Assembly: GCA_016927755.1 (NCBI GenBank)
Contig: JAFGLZ010000031.1
Span: forward strand, 1 to 64,000
Source of the DNA: Phycisphaerae bacterium
Lineage (GTDB): Bacteria > Planctomycetota > Phycisphaerae > UBA1845 > JAFGLZ01
Length of the DNA stretch: 64,000 nt
Direction of reading: 5' to 3'
In this document: in pieces, positions 35,556-45,239 of the stretch
Layout of the letters: each line of letters starts with the position of its first letter
Position numbering within the stretch: position 1 is the first letter of the stretch
The notes under the pieces: model-generated
Databases searched by the model: none
What the model was told of the DNA's origin: nothing
The model's input: only the letters and a program-made list of their open reading frames with translations
Program-made: the position numbers and the translations under genes

Positions 35556-36995
35556 TTAGCCGAGCAGCGCCAGTACGTTCTGCGGCATCTGGTTCGCCAT
35601 CTGCAGTGTCACGGTCGACGACTGCACCAGGATCTGCTGCCTCGTGAGGCTGCTGGTCTCGGTGGCGAAGTCGGTGTCGCGGATAGCGGACTCAGCCGCC
35701 GACGTGTTCTCCAAGGCCACGCCGAGGGCGTTGATGGTGGTCTTGAGCGTATTGGACTGGAACGCACCAATACGACCTCTCAGTGAGGAGACCTCATCCT
35801 GCGACGATCGGATGATCCGCTGGGCGGTGGCGAAGTTCTTCGAGGTCATCTGGTTGGTCTGGCCGCTGCCCAGGGTGCTGAGGCGACCGATGGTCGCGTC
35901 ACCCATGGACGTGGTGGCCATGTTGGACAGCGCGATGCCCTCGAAGCCGGTCAGGCCCAGGTCTGGAGCCAAGCTAAAGGTGGCCCCGCCGCCCTTGATA
36001 CCGAAAGTGTAGGATCCGGTGCCGTCGTTTGAAGACTCGGCGATACTGATCGAGGCGGTGAGCACGGCCGATCGGACGGTCGCGACCAAACCCTTGGTCA
36101 CGGCATCGCGGCCGTTGATACGGACCTGGGCATCGCGGCCGTAGTCCTCGGAGACCGTCGCGCCGTCAGCATCGGTGGTGACGAAAGTGGAGCCGCCGGA
36201 AACCTTGGTCACGGAGACGAACTGATCGCTCCCGAAGCCGCTGCTGTTGAAAGTGAGGGCAACGCCACCGGAGGTGGTCGCCGAAACGCCGGTGAGCTCC
36301 TTGGACGCATTGATGGCCGTGGCCATGTCCGCGACGCTCGTGCTGCTGGCGAAGCTGAACTGGTCGGTCCCGAAGTTGCCGGTAACCTCGATGGTGAGGC
36401 TGCCGTTGAGGGTTCCGCCGGCGGCGGTGGCGGACCACGTCAAGCCGCCGGTCTGGGCGGACAGGACCTTCTCGACGACGACTTCTCGCGTGGCGCCGGG
36501 CACGAGCTTGGCGCCCTGGATCTCGATATTGGAGAGGACGGAACCGCCGGTTCCGGACAGGGTGTAGTCGAAGCTCCCGTTGAGGATCTTCTGGCCCTTG
36601 TACGTAATAGACTGTGAGATTCGGTCGATCGAGCTGAGGATCGAGTCAATCTGGAGCTGATTGGCCTCGACCTCGGTATCGCTCAATGCGGCCTGGTTTG
36701 CGGTGCGATCGGTGAGGTCCTCCAGGTCGAGCAGCAAGCTGCTGATCTCGCCCAGAGCGGCCTCAGCGACGCCGAGCATGTTGTCGGCAGCCCGAGCGTT
36801 ATCCATCGCGGCGACAATGGCCTTCTTCTCGGCCCGCATGGTCTCCGAGGCGATCAAACCGGCGGGATCGTCGCGACCGGTGTTGATCCGGAGACCGGTG
36901 CTGAGGCGTTGAAGAGAACGGCTCATTCCGTCGTTGTTGGCGTTTAGCACTCTGGCCGCCACCATAGACTGGATGTTCGTGTTGATTCTACTCAC
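35556..36995 (-). CDS. Flagellin 2
   Basis: 479 aa. The start is a GTG with AGGAGG eight bases upstream. Conserved ends: SLQRLSTGLRINTGRDDPAG and LTRQQILVQSSTVTLQMANQ, finishing in NVLALLG. The middle has a Flagellin_IN-type repeat (LNGSLTIEVTGNFGTDQFSF) and the GIKGGGATFSLAPDLG segment corresponding to the GGGARFQIGPDV segment of flagellin 1. It lies between the other two flagellins and has its own terminator, so it can be transcribed separately. The three flagellins differ mostly in the middle and probably make a composite filament. Confidence 0.92.
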   Translation of the reverse strand: MSRINTNIQSMVAARVLNANNDGMSRSLQRLSTGLRINTGRDDPAGLIASETMRAEKKAIVAAMDNARAADNMLGVAEAALGEISSLLLDLEDLTDRTANQAALSDTEVEANQLQIDSILSSIDRISQSITYKGQKILNGSFDYTLSGTGGSVLSNIEIQGAKLVPGATREVVVEKVLSAQTGGLTWSATAAGGTLNGSLTIEVTGNFGTDQFSFASSTSVADMATAINASKELTGVSATTSGGVALTFNSSGFGSDQFVSVTKVSGGSTFVTTDADGATVSEDYGRDAQVRINGRDAVTKGLVATVRSAVLTASISIAESSNDGTGSYTFGIKGGGATFSLAPDLGLTGFEGIALSNMATTSMGDATIGRLSTLGSGQTNQMTSKNFATAQRIIRSSQDEVSSLRGRIGAFQSNTLKTTINALGVALENTSAAESAIRDTDFATETSSLTRQQILVQSSTVTLQMANQMPQNVLALLG

Positions 36996-37652
36996 GATTG
37001 GTGCCTCCTAGGGCTTCCGAGACGGTACGCGCCCACGGACGTCGGGGGCTAACGCAGCGCCCCGGAGACGTTTGGCCGATCGCCTCGTACGTAGCCGATC
37101 GAAATCAGATCGAGTCGGCTCGTGGCTTACGATGTTTGTACTTCCGCTTCATTTCCGAACCGAGCCGCCTCGCCCTGGCCGAGGTACGACAGGGCGCGGC
37201 GTCTTACGCTGCCGCCCATGCTTAGCGTCTGCCAATGGCTTGTTCTCATCCCTGATGGGCGCTGCGTTGAGGATCGACTCCGCCTGGCCAGACGAACAAA
37301 CCGAGCGATCCGCCGCAGCAATCCCCCCAAGCGGCATTGCGAGCATCGTCACCCGGACGATACCGCTTTAGGATTTTGGGGCATTAGGAAGCTTGGGGAA
37401 GGATCTCGGTAAGTCGTGTTGTCCCATAAGTGGTAGAACCGTCGAAAGGGCGCTTGGGCATCGGGAATTACCGGACAATCGCCATGGGGGAATCGGCGCA
37501 GGAAAACCGCCCTTGGCCTCAAGGTTCAATAACTCAAGACCAAGCGCACGCACGGTGAGCGAACACCGTCGAGTCCCGGTAGGGAGTGGTTACGGCGTCA
37601 GGCGCGCTTCGCTGGAACCACGCCCGCGGTTAGCTCAAGACGCGTCGATCGG
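36996..37652. other. Long leader/promoter region of flagellin 2, no gene
   Basis: No gene is supported in these 657 bp. Near the start codon the minus-strand leader has two GGA motifs (CGGAAGCC and AGGAGG) ten bases apart. At 37343-37370 the minus strand reads TAAAGC, then GACGATGC 16 bp after the TAAA, a weak sigma28-like match with a distance to the start (about 350 nt) close to that of flagellin 1. Confidence 0.35.
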
Positions 37653-39080
37653 CTAGCCACCCAATAGGGCAAGCACGTTCTGCGGCGTCGCGTTGGCGAT
37701 GCTCAACACGGAGTTCGCCACGTTCACCAGGATCTGAGCCCGGGTCAGGTTGCTTGTTTCCTCCGCGAAGTCGGTATCGCGGATGGCAGACTGACTGGCG
37801 GTCAGGTTCTCCAGGGTAATCTGGAGCTGGTTGACGTTCGTGTCGAGCGTATTCCGTTCGAAGGCACCCAGTCGTCCACGGGTTACGGACACCTGCCGGA
37901 TGGCCTCGTCGACGATTTGTTGTGCCTGGACCTCGCCGCCGGCCACCATGGAGTACTCGCCTCCGGTGACGATCTGCGAGAGATAGCCGACATCCCGGTT
38001 ACCCAGGCGGTTGGCCGTCATGGACTGGATACCGATGTTCACTTGCAGGTTCGTGTTCACGTCAGGACCTACCTGGAACAACATGCCACCGCCGGTGATG
38101 GCGAAGCTGGTGGACCCGAGACCGAAGCTGGCGTCGAGGGTCATGTCGATGTCGAGCGTCGTGGTGTTGAGGATGAGGTTGAGACCTCGTCCGATGCTAC
38201 TGGCGCCGTTGACGGTGGCAGCAGCATCCTGTCCGTAGTCGCGCTCGACGGAATCGCCGTCGGCATCAACGACGGCCATGCTCCCGCCGACGTCATTGGG
38301 CAGCGTACGAACACTGACCCACTGATCCGACCCGTAGCCGACCGACCGCAACATGAAGCCGGTGGCCGAGCCGATCGCGCAGACGCCGGTCGCATCGCTG
38401 ACGACGTTGATCGCGGCGGCGATGGCGCTGGCGTTGGTGCCGGAGATGAAGGACAGGGACACCATGCCCGTGTTTCCGGCGATCTCGACCGTTACCGGCG
38501 CCGAGATCTGTGCGGAGGCGAAGAAGAGCGCAGCCTGTTGGGCCGACTGCGTCACGTTCACCTCGACCGGGATGTAATCCCGGGTGCCGAACTGAGCCTG
38601 GTGAATCTGCAGCGACGGAACCGCGGACCATGCCACGCCGCTGAGGACGTAATCGAGCTCGCCGTTGATGAGCTTGCGTCCGGCAAACGATGTGGTGTTG
38701 GCGATCCGCGAGATCGAGTCGATGGCAGAGTCGATCTGGAGCTGATTGGCCCGGATCTCCTCGTCGCTCATGGCGCCTCTGTTGGCGGCCTCGACGACCA
38801 GGTCCTGGACGTCAACCAACAGCGCGGCGACCTCATTGAGGGCGCCTTCCGCCGTGGCGATGACCAGGCTGGCCCGCTGCGTATTCTCGATCGCCTGCCC
38901 CACGGCGGCGACTTCCGCTCGCAGGTTCTCGGAGACGATCAACCCCGCCGGGTCGTCGGCACCGCGGTTGATCCGCAGGCCGCTTGCCAGCCGCTCCAAG
39001 GACGTCGTTAGAGTGTCTTGGGCCCGCCGCAGGTTGTTCTGGGCGGTCATGGCCGGCACGTTGGTGTTAATGGTAGCCAT
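37653..39080 (-). CDS. Flagellin 3 (csrA-proximal)
   Basis: 475 aa, ATG start with AAGGAGG six bases upstream. Conserved ends: TTSLERLASGLRINRGADDP and NLTRAQILVNVANSVLSIAN, ending in LALLGG. The middle holds VEIAGNTGMVSLSFISGTNA (Flagellin_IN type) and GGGMLFQVGPDVNTN. It starts 100 bp after csrA, and the leader contains two hairpins (CTCCGT...ACGGAG and GGCCC...GGGCC) and GGA motifs, so CsrA control is likely. It is the most divergent of the three at the ends. Confidence 0.92.
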   Translation of the reverse strand: MATINTNVPAMTAQNNLRRAQDTLTTSLERLASGLRINRGADDPAGLIVSENLRAEVAAVGQAIENTQRASLVIATAEGALNEVAALLVDVQDLVVEAANRGAMSDEEIRANQLQIDSAIDSISRIANTTSFAGRKLINGELDYVLSGVAWSAVPSLQIHQAQFGTRDYIPVEVNVTQSAQQAALFFASAQISAPVTVEIAGNTGMVSLSFISGTNASAIAAAINVVSDATGVCAIGSATGFMLRSVGYGSDQWVSVRTLPNDVGGSMAVVDADGDSVERDYGQDAAATVNGASSIGRGLNLILNTTTLDIDMTLDASFGLGSTSFAITGGGMLFQVGPDVNTNLQVNIGIQSMTANRLGNRDVGYLSQIVTGGEYSMVAGGEVQAQQIVDEAIRQVSVTRGRLGAFERNTLDTNVNQLQITLENLTASQSAIRDTDFAEETSNLTRAQILVNVANSVLSIANATPQNVLALLGG

Positions 39081-39180
39081 TGCAATCCTCCTTGACTGGA
39101 TCTTGGCTATGGCCCGTCATTGGGCCTTCCGACCCTCCGTACCGTGCGGCACGGAGCGTCGGCGGGCTGAGGGGAAGGCG
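39081..39180 (-). promoter_or_regulatory. Flagellin 3 leader with hairpins and GGA motifs
   Basis: Minus strand: hairpin CTCCGTGCCGCACGGTACGGAG, then GGCCCAATGACGGGCC, then TCAAGGAGGATTGC over the ribosome site. GGUACGGAGG resembles the CsrA consensus RUACARGGAUGU in part. The position directly after fliW-csrA fits the FliW-CsrA-flagellin feedback circuit. Confidence 0.45.
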
Positions 39181-39432
39181 CTAGATCACCTGTCCCACGG
39201 CTCGTTCCTCGCGAGCACGACCAGCCGCTGCTGGGATGTCCTCGGGTTTGACGTCGGCCGCAGCCGCGTTCTCCCGCTTAATCGCATCGTACACCTCTTT
39301 TCGGTGTACGGGGATCCGCGTCGGCGCGGTAATTCCCAAACGAACCTTATCACCGCGAATGTCCACCACCGTGATCTCGACATCGTCGCCGATCATAATG
39401 GTCTCATCGCGTTGTCTGGATAGCACCAGCAT
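39181..39432 (-). CDS. csrA: Carbon storage/translational regulator CsrA
   Basis: 83 aa from the ATG at 39432 (AAGGAG six bases upstream). [20 protein letters not shown] is canonical, and the RNA-binding residues L4 and R44 (in [10 protein letters not shown]) are present. CsrA dimers bind GGA motifs on mRNA leaders and block translation; when bound to FliW they are released. A 25-residue Ala/Glu-rich tail is longer than in E. coli (61 aa), as in many FliW-bearing bacteria. It sits between fliW and flagellin 3. Confidence 0.95.
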   Translation of the reverse strand: MLVLSRQRDETIMIGDDVEITVVDIRGDKVRLGITAPTRIPVHRKEVYDAIKRENAAAADVKPEDIPAAAGRAREERAVGQVI

Positions 39433-39685
39433 CCTCGGCTCCTTCCTTGGATAAGATGATGCCAACATGTACAGGGGCGCCGCGCGGAAACCGGTCCGGC
39501 AGCATCGACGAAACCCGCTGGGGATCGCCTCCGCTCGTCCGTGACCTCGGTCCTAACGGCAACACCTTCATGGCGCGGAGCTGACGACCGCATTGATGCG
39601 AGGTCATGGTTGTGGTGCGTCCAGGTCGCCGTCATCACCATCTCCACGTCAGCCCACTCCGTTGGGTTCAACTGCCCCGTCGCCC

Positions 39686-40138
39686 CTAGGCCGTTCGGCT
39701 GACAGCGACCTGCCTGGAGGGCAGCCGCATCAGCGGATGGCGCGTGGTGTACCGTCGGTCGGAGAGGACGAGCTGCTTGGCGCCTCTCGTGGCGACGTTG
39801 ACGACGAGTGGTCCCTGGAGGTTGCCCGTCAGGGTCTCCTCGACCTTGTTGACGATGACGAAGACCTGCGCGCCCGCGGGATCCTCGAGACCGAGTTGGT
39901 CGAGCTCGTCGGCCCGGATCGGCACTCGATAGTCGGGCACGAACAAGCGCGGATCGCACACGACGAAGGCCAGTTCCGACCGATCGACCGACTGCAGCCA
40001 GTAGAAGCTGCTCTCCTCGCCCGTCTGGATCAAGGCGTACTTGTGCTCGTTCGGAAAGCCCAAGATGCCCTTTGGGAATTCGATCAGACGGCTCTCATCC
40101 ACTTCCACCGAACCAAAACGCGACGTTTCAATGACCAT
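39686..40138 (-). CDS. fliW: Flagellar assembly factor FliW
   Basis: 150 aa. IEFPKGILGFPNEHKYALIQ, FYWLQSVDRSELAFVV and VNVATRGAKQLVL are characteristic. FliW binds flagellin or CsrA; free flagellin captures FliW and leaves CsrA active on flagellin mRNA. It precedes csrA by 253 bp and follows flgL by 251 bp. These two gaps contain no gene; neither has a clear promoter. Confidence 0.93.
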   Translation of the reverse strand: MVIETSRFGSVEVDESRLIEFPKGILGFPNEHKYALIQTGEESSFYWLQSVDRSELAFVVCDPRLFVPDYRVPIRADELDQLGLEDPAGAQVFVIVNKVEETLTGNLQGPLVVNVATRGAKQLVLSDRRYTTRHPLMRLPSRQVAVSRTA

Positions 40139-40389
40139 CGCTAACGCTCCTGCGTGTGACCCGTCCTGTTTCGATTACCCGCACCGTGCAGCGGCCGTCC
40201 CGCCGACCGCTCATCCTGCCGTCGAAGGCGTTCATGCCGATTGCCTCAACGGATTCCCTGGGCACGATACGATCCGCATTGCTCCTCTCGCGGCCCGGCG
40301 ACTCCCCGCCGGGGAATCAAGCCTCTTGCGGACGGGCGGGTCACCGATCCCGTCCCCGAGGCTGAGATAGACTGTCAAGAAACACCCGT

Positions 40390-42384
40390 TCATCGGATGA
40401 AATCCAGTAATGACATACTGAGGACCTGCGACGAGCTCATCAGGTTCGCCTGCAGGGCCATCTGAGCCTGCTGGAAGCGCGTGATGGCTTCCGCGTAATC
40501 CAGATCCCTCACCTCCGACAGCGCCTTCCGCGTCGCGTCCACCGCCTCTTGGGTTCGGTCATATCGCTGGGCCATCGCCTGCGCGCGGCTGCCGACCTCG
40601 CCGAGCACGTTGTTGATCTGCACACGGACGCTCTCGAGGTCGTCTCCGGCCTGGGTGATCGCCTGAGTGTCACCGGACAGCAAGGCCTCGTGCAGGTTGC
40701 TGAGTACGGTGAAGACGCTCGAGGGCGTATGGGGGTTGACGTCCTGGCCGACGGCCTCGACGGTGGCTCCCGCGCCGCTAGCTGAGAGCCCAACGAGGCC
40801 CAGATCGAGGGCGGCGTAGGAGGAGATGTTGTTCAGCTCGACGCTCAACGTCCCGTTAACGCCCGTCGCGTCGACGAGTCGAATGCCGTTGCCGGTGGTG
40901 GCTAGCGAGGCCGTCACGGGCACTCCCGCGCCGGCGGCGGCGTTGTTGATGGCCAGGATGACGTCCTCGATCGTCTCGAACCCGTCGCCGTTCTGGTCCA
41001 TGTCGCCGGCAACGGTGTGCAGGTCGACCTCGAAGCTACTGCCGTCGCGAGCGACGACGCGGAAGTCTGTCTCTCCCGGGACGCCCTCGACGCCTTTGCC
41101 GAGATTGAGGTCCGCCAGGAGGGTGCCGTTGTACATCGAGCGGATGCCAAGTTCCTCGGCCGTAACGCCGCCGTTCTCGCCGATGGTCATATGGCTGCCG
41201 CTGAGGCGGTTCACGACGTCGATGCCAGTCCCGTCGTCGCTGAGCTTGGCGTAGACGCTGACGTCGGCCTGGTGAATCAGATTTAGGAGGTCCTGGACGG
41301 TACTGCCGGCGGCCAGGACGCTGGTATCGACGACCTGGGACTGATCGCCGTTGGTGATGGTGAAGCCAGCGGCCAGGTTGGCCAGGTTGACGTTGTCGAG
41401 GTCACCCAATCGGGTCAGCTCGATCACGCGCGGATTGATGTCGCTCCCGGCAACCATGGCGACCGGACCGGCGGTCAGGATGCCCAGGTCGCGGGCGGTC
41501 TTGGAGCTACCGACGTCGTCGACGTCGATGGTCGGCCCGCCGCTGGTCAGTTGGATCCCGTCGCCGGCGGCGTTGATGGCGGCCGTCACGGAGGATCCGG
41601 CCGTGGCCGCGGCCTGATTGATCATGTCGACGACGTCACCGATGCTGTCGGCCTCGCTCAGGTCCACGCGGAAGGTGGCCACGGCGGTCTCGGTGATCTC
41701 CACCGTACCGAGGGCGACGCCCTTACCGGTGGTTCCGTCGCAGTCCGCCACGCGAACGTCGCTCGTCAGCCGGGCGTCCCAATCCTTCCAGCTCAGAACC
41801 TCGGTGCTGAGGGAACCGAAGAGGCGGTCGCCGGTGAGGTTGTAGGCCTGCTCCAGCGTATGGTCGACGTGCGTGTTGAGGTCGCCGTCGTTGCCGACGA
41901 ACTCGACCTTGCCATTCTCGTAGACAAAGGGTGCCTCTTCGACCCTTTGACCGCCGAAGAGGTACCTGCCCTGGTGGGAGCGATTGCCGACCATGACCAG
42001 TTGATCAATGATGCTGGCGATGGCGATGGCGCCGGCCTCGCGCTGCTCCTGGTCGGTCAGGTTGCCGGCGTGCTCCATGGCGATGTCGTGGGCATCGATA
42101 AGCAGCGAGTTGATGTCCACAATGGCGGTGTCGGTGGCGCTGAGGAACTGGTCCGCGTGCGAGAGGTTGGCAAGCAACTGGTCCTGCTTCTCCAGAAGCT
42201 GGTTGAGTTCGACGGCCTTGGCGCCCTTGATGGGGTCGTCGCTGGCGGTCAGTAGTTGATAGCCGCTAGCCAGTTGGTTGTTCACATTGAACACCTGCAG
42301 CGAGTTCTGCCTCAGGCTGTCCAGCAATCGGAGCGCCTTGAGGTTCTCGCTGATGCGACTCACACTGACTGAGGTGATGGCCAT
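40390..42384 (-). CDS. flgL: Flagellar hook-associated protein 3
   Basis: 664 aa. The N-terminus (NLKALRLLDSLRQNSLQVFN, then QLASGYQLLTASDDP) and the C-terminus (AITRFQQAQMALQANLMSSS, ending SMSLLDFIR) are FlgL type. The middle is enlarged (about 240-560) by repeats of the Flagellin_IN kind, e.g. LAAGFTITNGDQSQVVDTSV and ITETAVATFRVDLSEADSI. E. coli FlgL is 317 aa. FlgL forms the outer ring of the hook-filament junction. It is 75 bp after flgK in the operon. Confidence 0.9.
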   Translation of the reverse strand: MAITSVSVSRISENLKALRLLDSLRQNSLQVFNVNNQLASGYQLLTASDDPIKGAKAVELNQLLEKQDQLLANLSHADQFLSATDTAIVDINSLLIDAHDIAMEHAGNLTDQEQREAGAIAIASIIDQLVMVGNRSHQGRYLFGGQRVEEAPFVYENGKVEFVGNDGDLNTHVDHTLEQAYNLTGDRLFGSLSTEVLSWKDWDARLTSDVRVADCDGTTGKGVALGTVEITETAVATFRVDLSEADSIGDVVDMINQAAATAGSSVTAAINAAGDGIQLTSGGPTIDVDDVGSSKTARDLGILTAGPVAMVAGSDINPRVIELTRLGDLDNVNLANLAAGFTITNGDQSQVVDTSVLAAGSTVQDLLNLIHQADVSVYAKLSDDGTGIDVVNRLSGSHMTIGENGGVTAEELGIRSMYNGTLLADLNLGKGVEGVPGETDFRVVARDGSSFEVDLHTVAGDMDQNGDGFETIEDVILAINNAAAGAGVPVTASLATTGNGIRLVDATGVNGTLSVELNNISSYAALDLGLVGLSASGAGATVEAVGQDVNPHTPSSVFTVLSNLHEALLSGDTQAITQAGDDLESVRVQINNVLGEVGSRAQAMAQRYDRTQEAVDATRKALSEVRDLDYAEAITRFQQAQMALQANLMSSSQVLSMSLLDFIR

Positions 42385-42459
42385 TTCCGTCGGACCCTAT
42401 CGATCCCGAGCCTATCTGCTATTCATTACGGCCCCGCCACGCGGCGGAGCGGTCTAACC

Positions 42460-44172
42460 CTACATCGCCAAGAGCTGCTGGATCAGCTCGTCCACCACGG
42501 ACACGATTCGCGCGGCGCCTTGGAATGCTCGCTGATACCGCATGAGCATCAGCGTCTCCTCGTCGAGGTTGACGCCGCTGACGGACTCCCACTGGGCTGT
42601 GAGGGATCCGCGGATAACGTCCGAGGCCTCGACGGCGTTCTTCGCCGCGGCGGTGGTGACGGCGAGATCCCCCATGACCGCGTTGTAGCGGTCGAGGAGG
42701 CTCTGGCCCGAGTTCAAGTACCGGCTCTCGGCCGTGGCGAGTTCGGCGATCAATCCGGCGTTGCTTCCGTCTCCGGAGTTCGGCGACTGCCCGGCCGCGA
42801 CCAGCTTGGGCTTGCCGATGATGCCGTCGTCCAATCGGATCGAGGCGGCGTTCTCACCGGCGAAGAAGGTGTTCAATCCCAGGGCGCCGAGGACGCCGCT
42901 GGTGTCGTCGCCGAAAGTGAAGGTCTCGCCGGGACCGGCATCGATCCTCAAGCGATTGTCGGGCGTCGCGGTGGCCGTGAGGTTGACGCCCTCGGCCGCG
43001 GCGGTCGCCGTGATGTTGGCGGCCAGCGAGGCCAATGTGGTATCGGCGCCGATGCCGTCCAGGTCGACGTCGATACGAATCGTCTTGGCCTGGTTGGTTC
43101 CGTCGGCCACGGTGATCGTGAAGCTGCCGTTGTCGGGCAGGTACGTCAGTCCATTGTCAGCAGTGTTGAGCGCCACGGTGGCATCGAGGACGTCGTAAGA
43201 CCCGGTGAGCGAGTTGTAGCCCTCGAGCCCCTGTCCTGACGCATGGATCCGATTGACGTCGCTGATGAGGGCGACGGCGAGGTCATCGAGGTAGTCCATC
43301 TGACCGACGACGTGGGCGTCCCGCGCGGTCATGAGGCCCTCGAGCTTTCCGCCCCAGGGGGAGATCTGCTTGTTGTTGTCCTGCCATCGAACGATGGCGG
43401 TCTCGTGGCCGTTGACGATCTCGCGCGTGGTCGTCATCTCGCGGTAGAAGGACCTCTGAACGATCGGCTCGTTACCGACGTAGACGTTGACGCCGCCGTC
43501 AGGCTGCTCATGGACCTGAACGGTGACGAGTTCGGACAGCTCGGAGAGCAAGTTACTGCGTTGGTCGCGGAGCATACTGGCCGACTGGCCGCCCTTGGCC
43601 TCCGCGGCGACGACCTGGAGGTTGAGGTCCGCCACGTCGGCGGCGATCTCGTTGATCCGCCCGAGCGTCTGCTCGATCTGGGAATTCAGCGACTCGTGCT
43701 CGTTGGCGAGCAGTTGGGTGGTGCGCTGGAAGCCCTCCGCAAGGGCCTCGCCCTGGGCCAGGACGATGCTTCGAACGCCGGGCTCCTCGGGAGTGTTCTG
43801 GAGGTCGCTCCACGCACCGAAGAACTCGTTGAGCTGGCTGGAGAGATCGACGTCACTGAGCGAGTTGAAGAGCGACTCGAGCTCGCTGAGGGCGGTGTAC
43901 TGTGCGCTGGCACTCTCCTGATCGGACAGGGCCATTCGCAGGCGGACGTTCAGGGCCTCGTCGACGTTCCTGCGGACCGAGGACAGGGCGACGCCGCCAC
44001 TGGTGTAGCCGCCATTTTCGTACACGCCGGACAGGGGCGTGAGGTTCGGGCTCTGGCGCGAGTATCCCTCGCTGCCCAGGTTGGCAATGTTGTTGCTGAC
44101 GACCTGGAGACTGCTCTGGTACGCCAGTAACGCGCTCTTGCCGATCTGTAGAGCCGAATTGACTAGACTCAT
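42460..44172 (-). CDS. flgK: Flagellar hook-associated protein 1
   Basis: 570 aa. It has the N-terminal rod/hook motif SSLQVVSNNIANLGSEGYSR, the FlgK helical domain (about 90-200), the D-rich middle with an inserted IN-like repeat (GSFTITVADGTNQAKTIRID), and the C-terminal NLDEETLMLMRYQRAFQGAA. It forms the inner ring of the hook-filament junction. It starts 13 bp after flgN, the chaperone gene, which is the usual order. Confidence 0.94.
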   Translation of the reverse strand: MSLVNSALQIGKSALLAYQSSLQVVSNNIANLGSEGYSRQSPNLTPLSGVYENGGYTSGGVALSSVRRNVDEALNVRLRMALSDQESASAQYTALSELESLFNSLSDVDLSSQLNEFFGAWSDLQNTPEEPGVRSIVLAQGEALAEGFQRTTQLLANEHESLNSQIEQTLGRINEIAADVADLNLQVVAAEAKGGQSASMLRDQRSNLLSELSELVTVQVHEQPDGGVNVYVGNEPIVQRSFYREMTTTREIVNGHETAIVRWQDNNKQISPWGGKLEGLMTARDAHVVGQMDYLDDLAVALISDVNRIHASGQGLEGYNSLTGSYDVLDATVALNTADNGLTYLPDNGSFTITVADGTNQAKTIRIDVDLDGIGADTTLASLAANITATAAAEGVNLTATATPDNRLRIDAGPGETFTFGDDTSGVLGALGLNTFFAGENAASIRLDDGIIGKPKLVAAGQSPNSGDGSNAGLIAELATAESRYLNSGQSLLDRYNAVMGDLAVTTAAAKNAVEASDVIRGSLTAQWESVSGVNLDEETLMLMRYQRAFQGAARIVSVVDELIQQLLAM

Positions 44173-44185
44173 CGTCGCGTCCTGC

Positions 44186-44710
44186 CTAACCGACTGCCTC
44201 GAACACCTGCATGGGGCGGTCCGTCATCAACTGCCCGCCCGCGGAATACCGTCCGCTCGACCCGCCCGCCTGGGCCATGGCCGAGTAGACCTGGCGGAAG
44301 TGCTTCAACATCTCCCCGGTCACGAGGGCGGCGACCCGATTGGCGCTGTCGATGGCCTCGAGGACCCCGCGGACGCTCGCGGCCAGGGCCAGCAACTGCC
44401 CCCGTCGCGGCTCGTTGAAGTGTCCGGCCAAGTCCTTGAGGGACAGTTCCCGAACGCGCTCGGCGTCGAGCCCGAGCTCGCGGGCGATGATCTGCACCAA
44501 CTGCTGCCGGAGTCCTTCGCGCTGCCGGATTCGATCGGCGAGGAACTGCTCCCTGGCCAGGCAGGAGTTCAGCGCCTCGGTATCGGCACGCTTCATCGCG
44601 GCGAGCTTCTGCTGAACAACGGCCAGCAGCTCTTCGTGCAGCTTCTTCAGATCACCCATCAAGGTGACCAGCTCGCCGCTTCGAGATTCCAGGGCTCTGT
44701 TCGTCGTCAC
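44186..44710 (-). CDS. flgN: FlgN-like export chaperone
   Basis: 174 aa, predicted nearly all helical and rich in Gln/Leu/Arg, with the FlgN-type layout L.ELL..V.QKLAAMKRADTEAL..CLAREQFLADRI. FlgN chaperones FlgK and FlgL before export. The GTG start overlaps the flgJ stop by four bases (GTGA). The family is poorly conserved in sequence, so the call rests on its pattern and its position just before flgK. Confidence 0.78.
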   Translation of the reverse strand: MTTNRALESRSGELVTLMGDLKKLHEELLAVVQQKLAAMKRADTEALNSCLAREQFLADRIRQREGLRQQLVQIIARELGLDAERVRELSLKDLAGHFNEPRRGQLLALAASVRGVLEAIDSANRVAALVTGEMLKHFRQVYSAMAQAGGSSGRYSAGGQLMTDRPMQVFEAVG

Positions 44711-45198
44711 GCCTCAACGCTCCCCATCAAAGACTCATTCGTCGGCTCAGCCCAAGGGTTCGCCGCGAACGGCAGGCTCGTGGTAAACAGGGGGCTGACC
44801 TTGCCGGTCGTCTGGGTTGGCGCCGCTTTCGCGTTTCTCGTCATCCGGCGGTAGATGGCCTCGCTGAGCCCGAAGCGCCCGGTCTTGCCGAGGCGCTGGG
44901 CCAGGAGCTGATCGAACTGCCCCTGAAAGACCTCCTCGCCCCGACCGCCGTGCCCGTAAGGACCCTTGAGGTTCGAATCCCGCATAGTCTTGAGCAGCGT
45001 TCCGAAGAAGGTGATGCCGACAAGCTCGTCGATTCGCTCGCGTAGCTGCTTGTCGCGCTGCTCGGGATCCTGGATGAGCCGGCCCAGACGATCTCTCATC
45101 TCCGACGAATGCAGCCCTTGTGCCGCGTTCAGCGCCCGGTCGGCTTGGAGGGCCGATCTGGCCTGGATCTCGGTCACATTGTCTGGCTTGAGCTGCAT
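44707..45198 (-). CDS. flgJ: Rod-binding protein FlgJ-like (no muramidase domain)
   Basis: 163 aa from the ATG at 45198. The central FFGTLLKTMRDSNLKGPYGHGGRGEEVFQGQFDQLLAQRL matches the N-terminal rod-binding domain of FlgJ by its key positions (FFGTLLKTMR, GEEVFQGQFDQLLA). The C-terminal glucosaminidase domain of enterobacterial FlgJ is missing, as in many bacteria that use a separate enzyme. It scaffolds rod assembly in the periplasm. It is 41 bp after flgI and overlaps flgN. Confidence 0.85.
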   Translation of the reverse strand: MQLKPDNVTEIQARSALQADRALNAAQGLHSSEMRDRLGRLIQDPEQRDKQLRERIDELVGITFFGTLLKTMRDSNLKGPYGHGGRGEEVFQGQFDQLLAQRLGKTGRFGLSEAIYRRMTRNAKAAPTQTTGKVSPLFTTSLPFAANPWAEPTNESLMGSVEA

Positions 45199-45239
45199 CC
45201 GCTGCGTTCCTTCACGTCCGGGGGGCCCGGTCCGAGGAC

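Noticed and set aside
37393..37656. Short plus-strand open frame between flagellins
   Set aside because: No ribosome site, low-complexity composition, lies in the flagellin 2 leader region.
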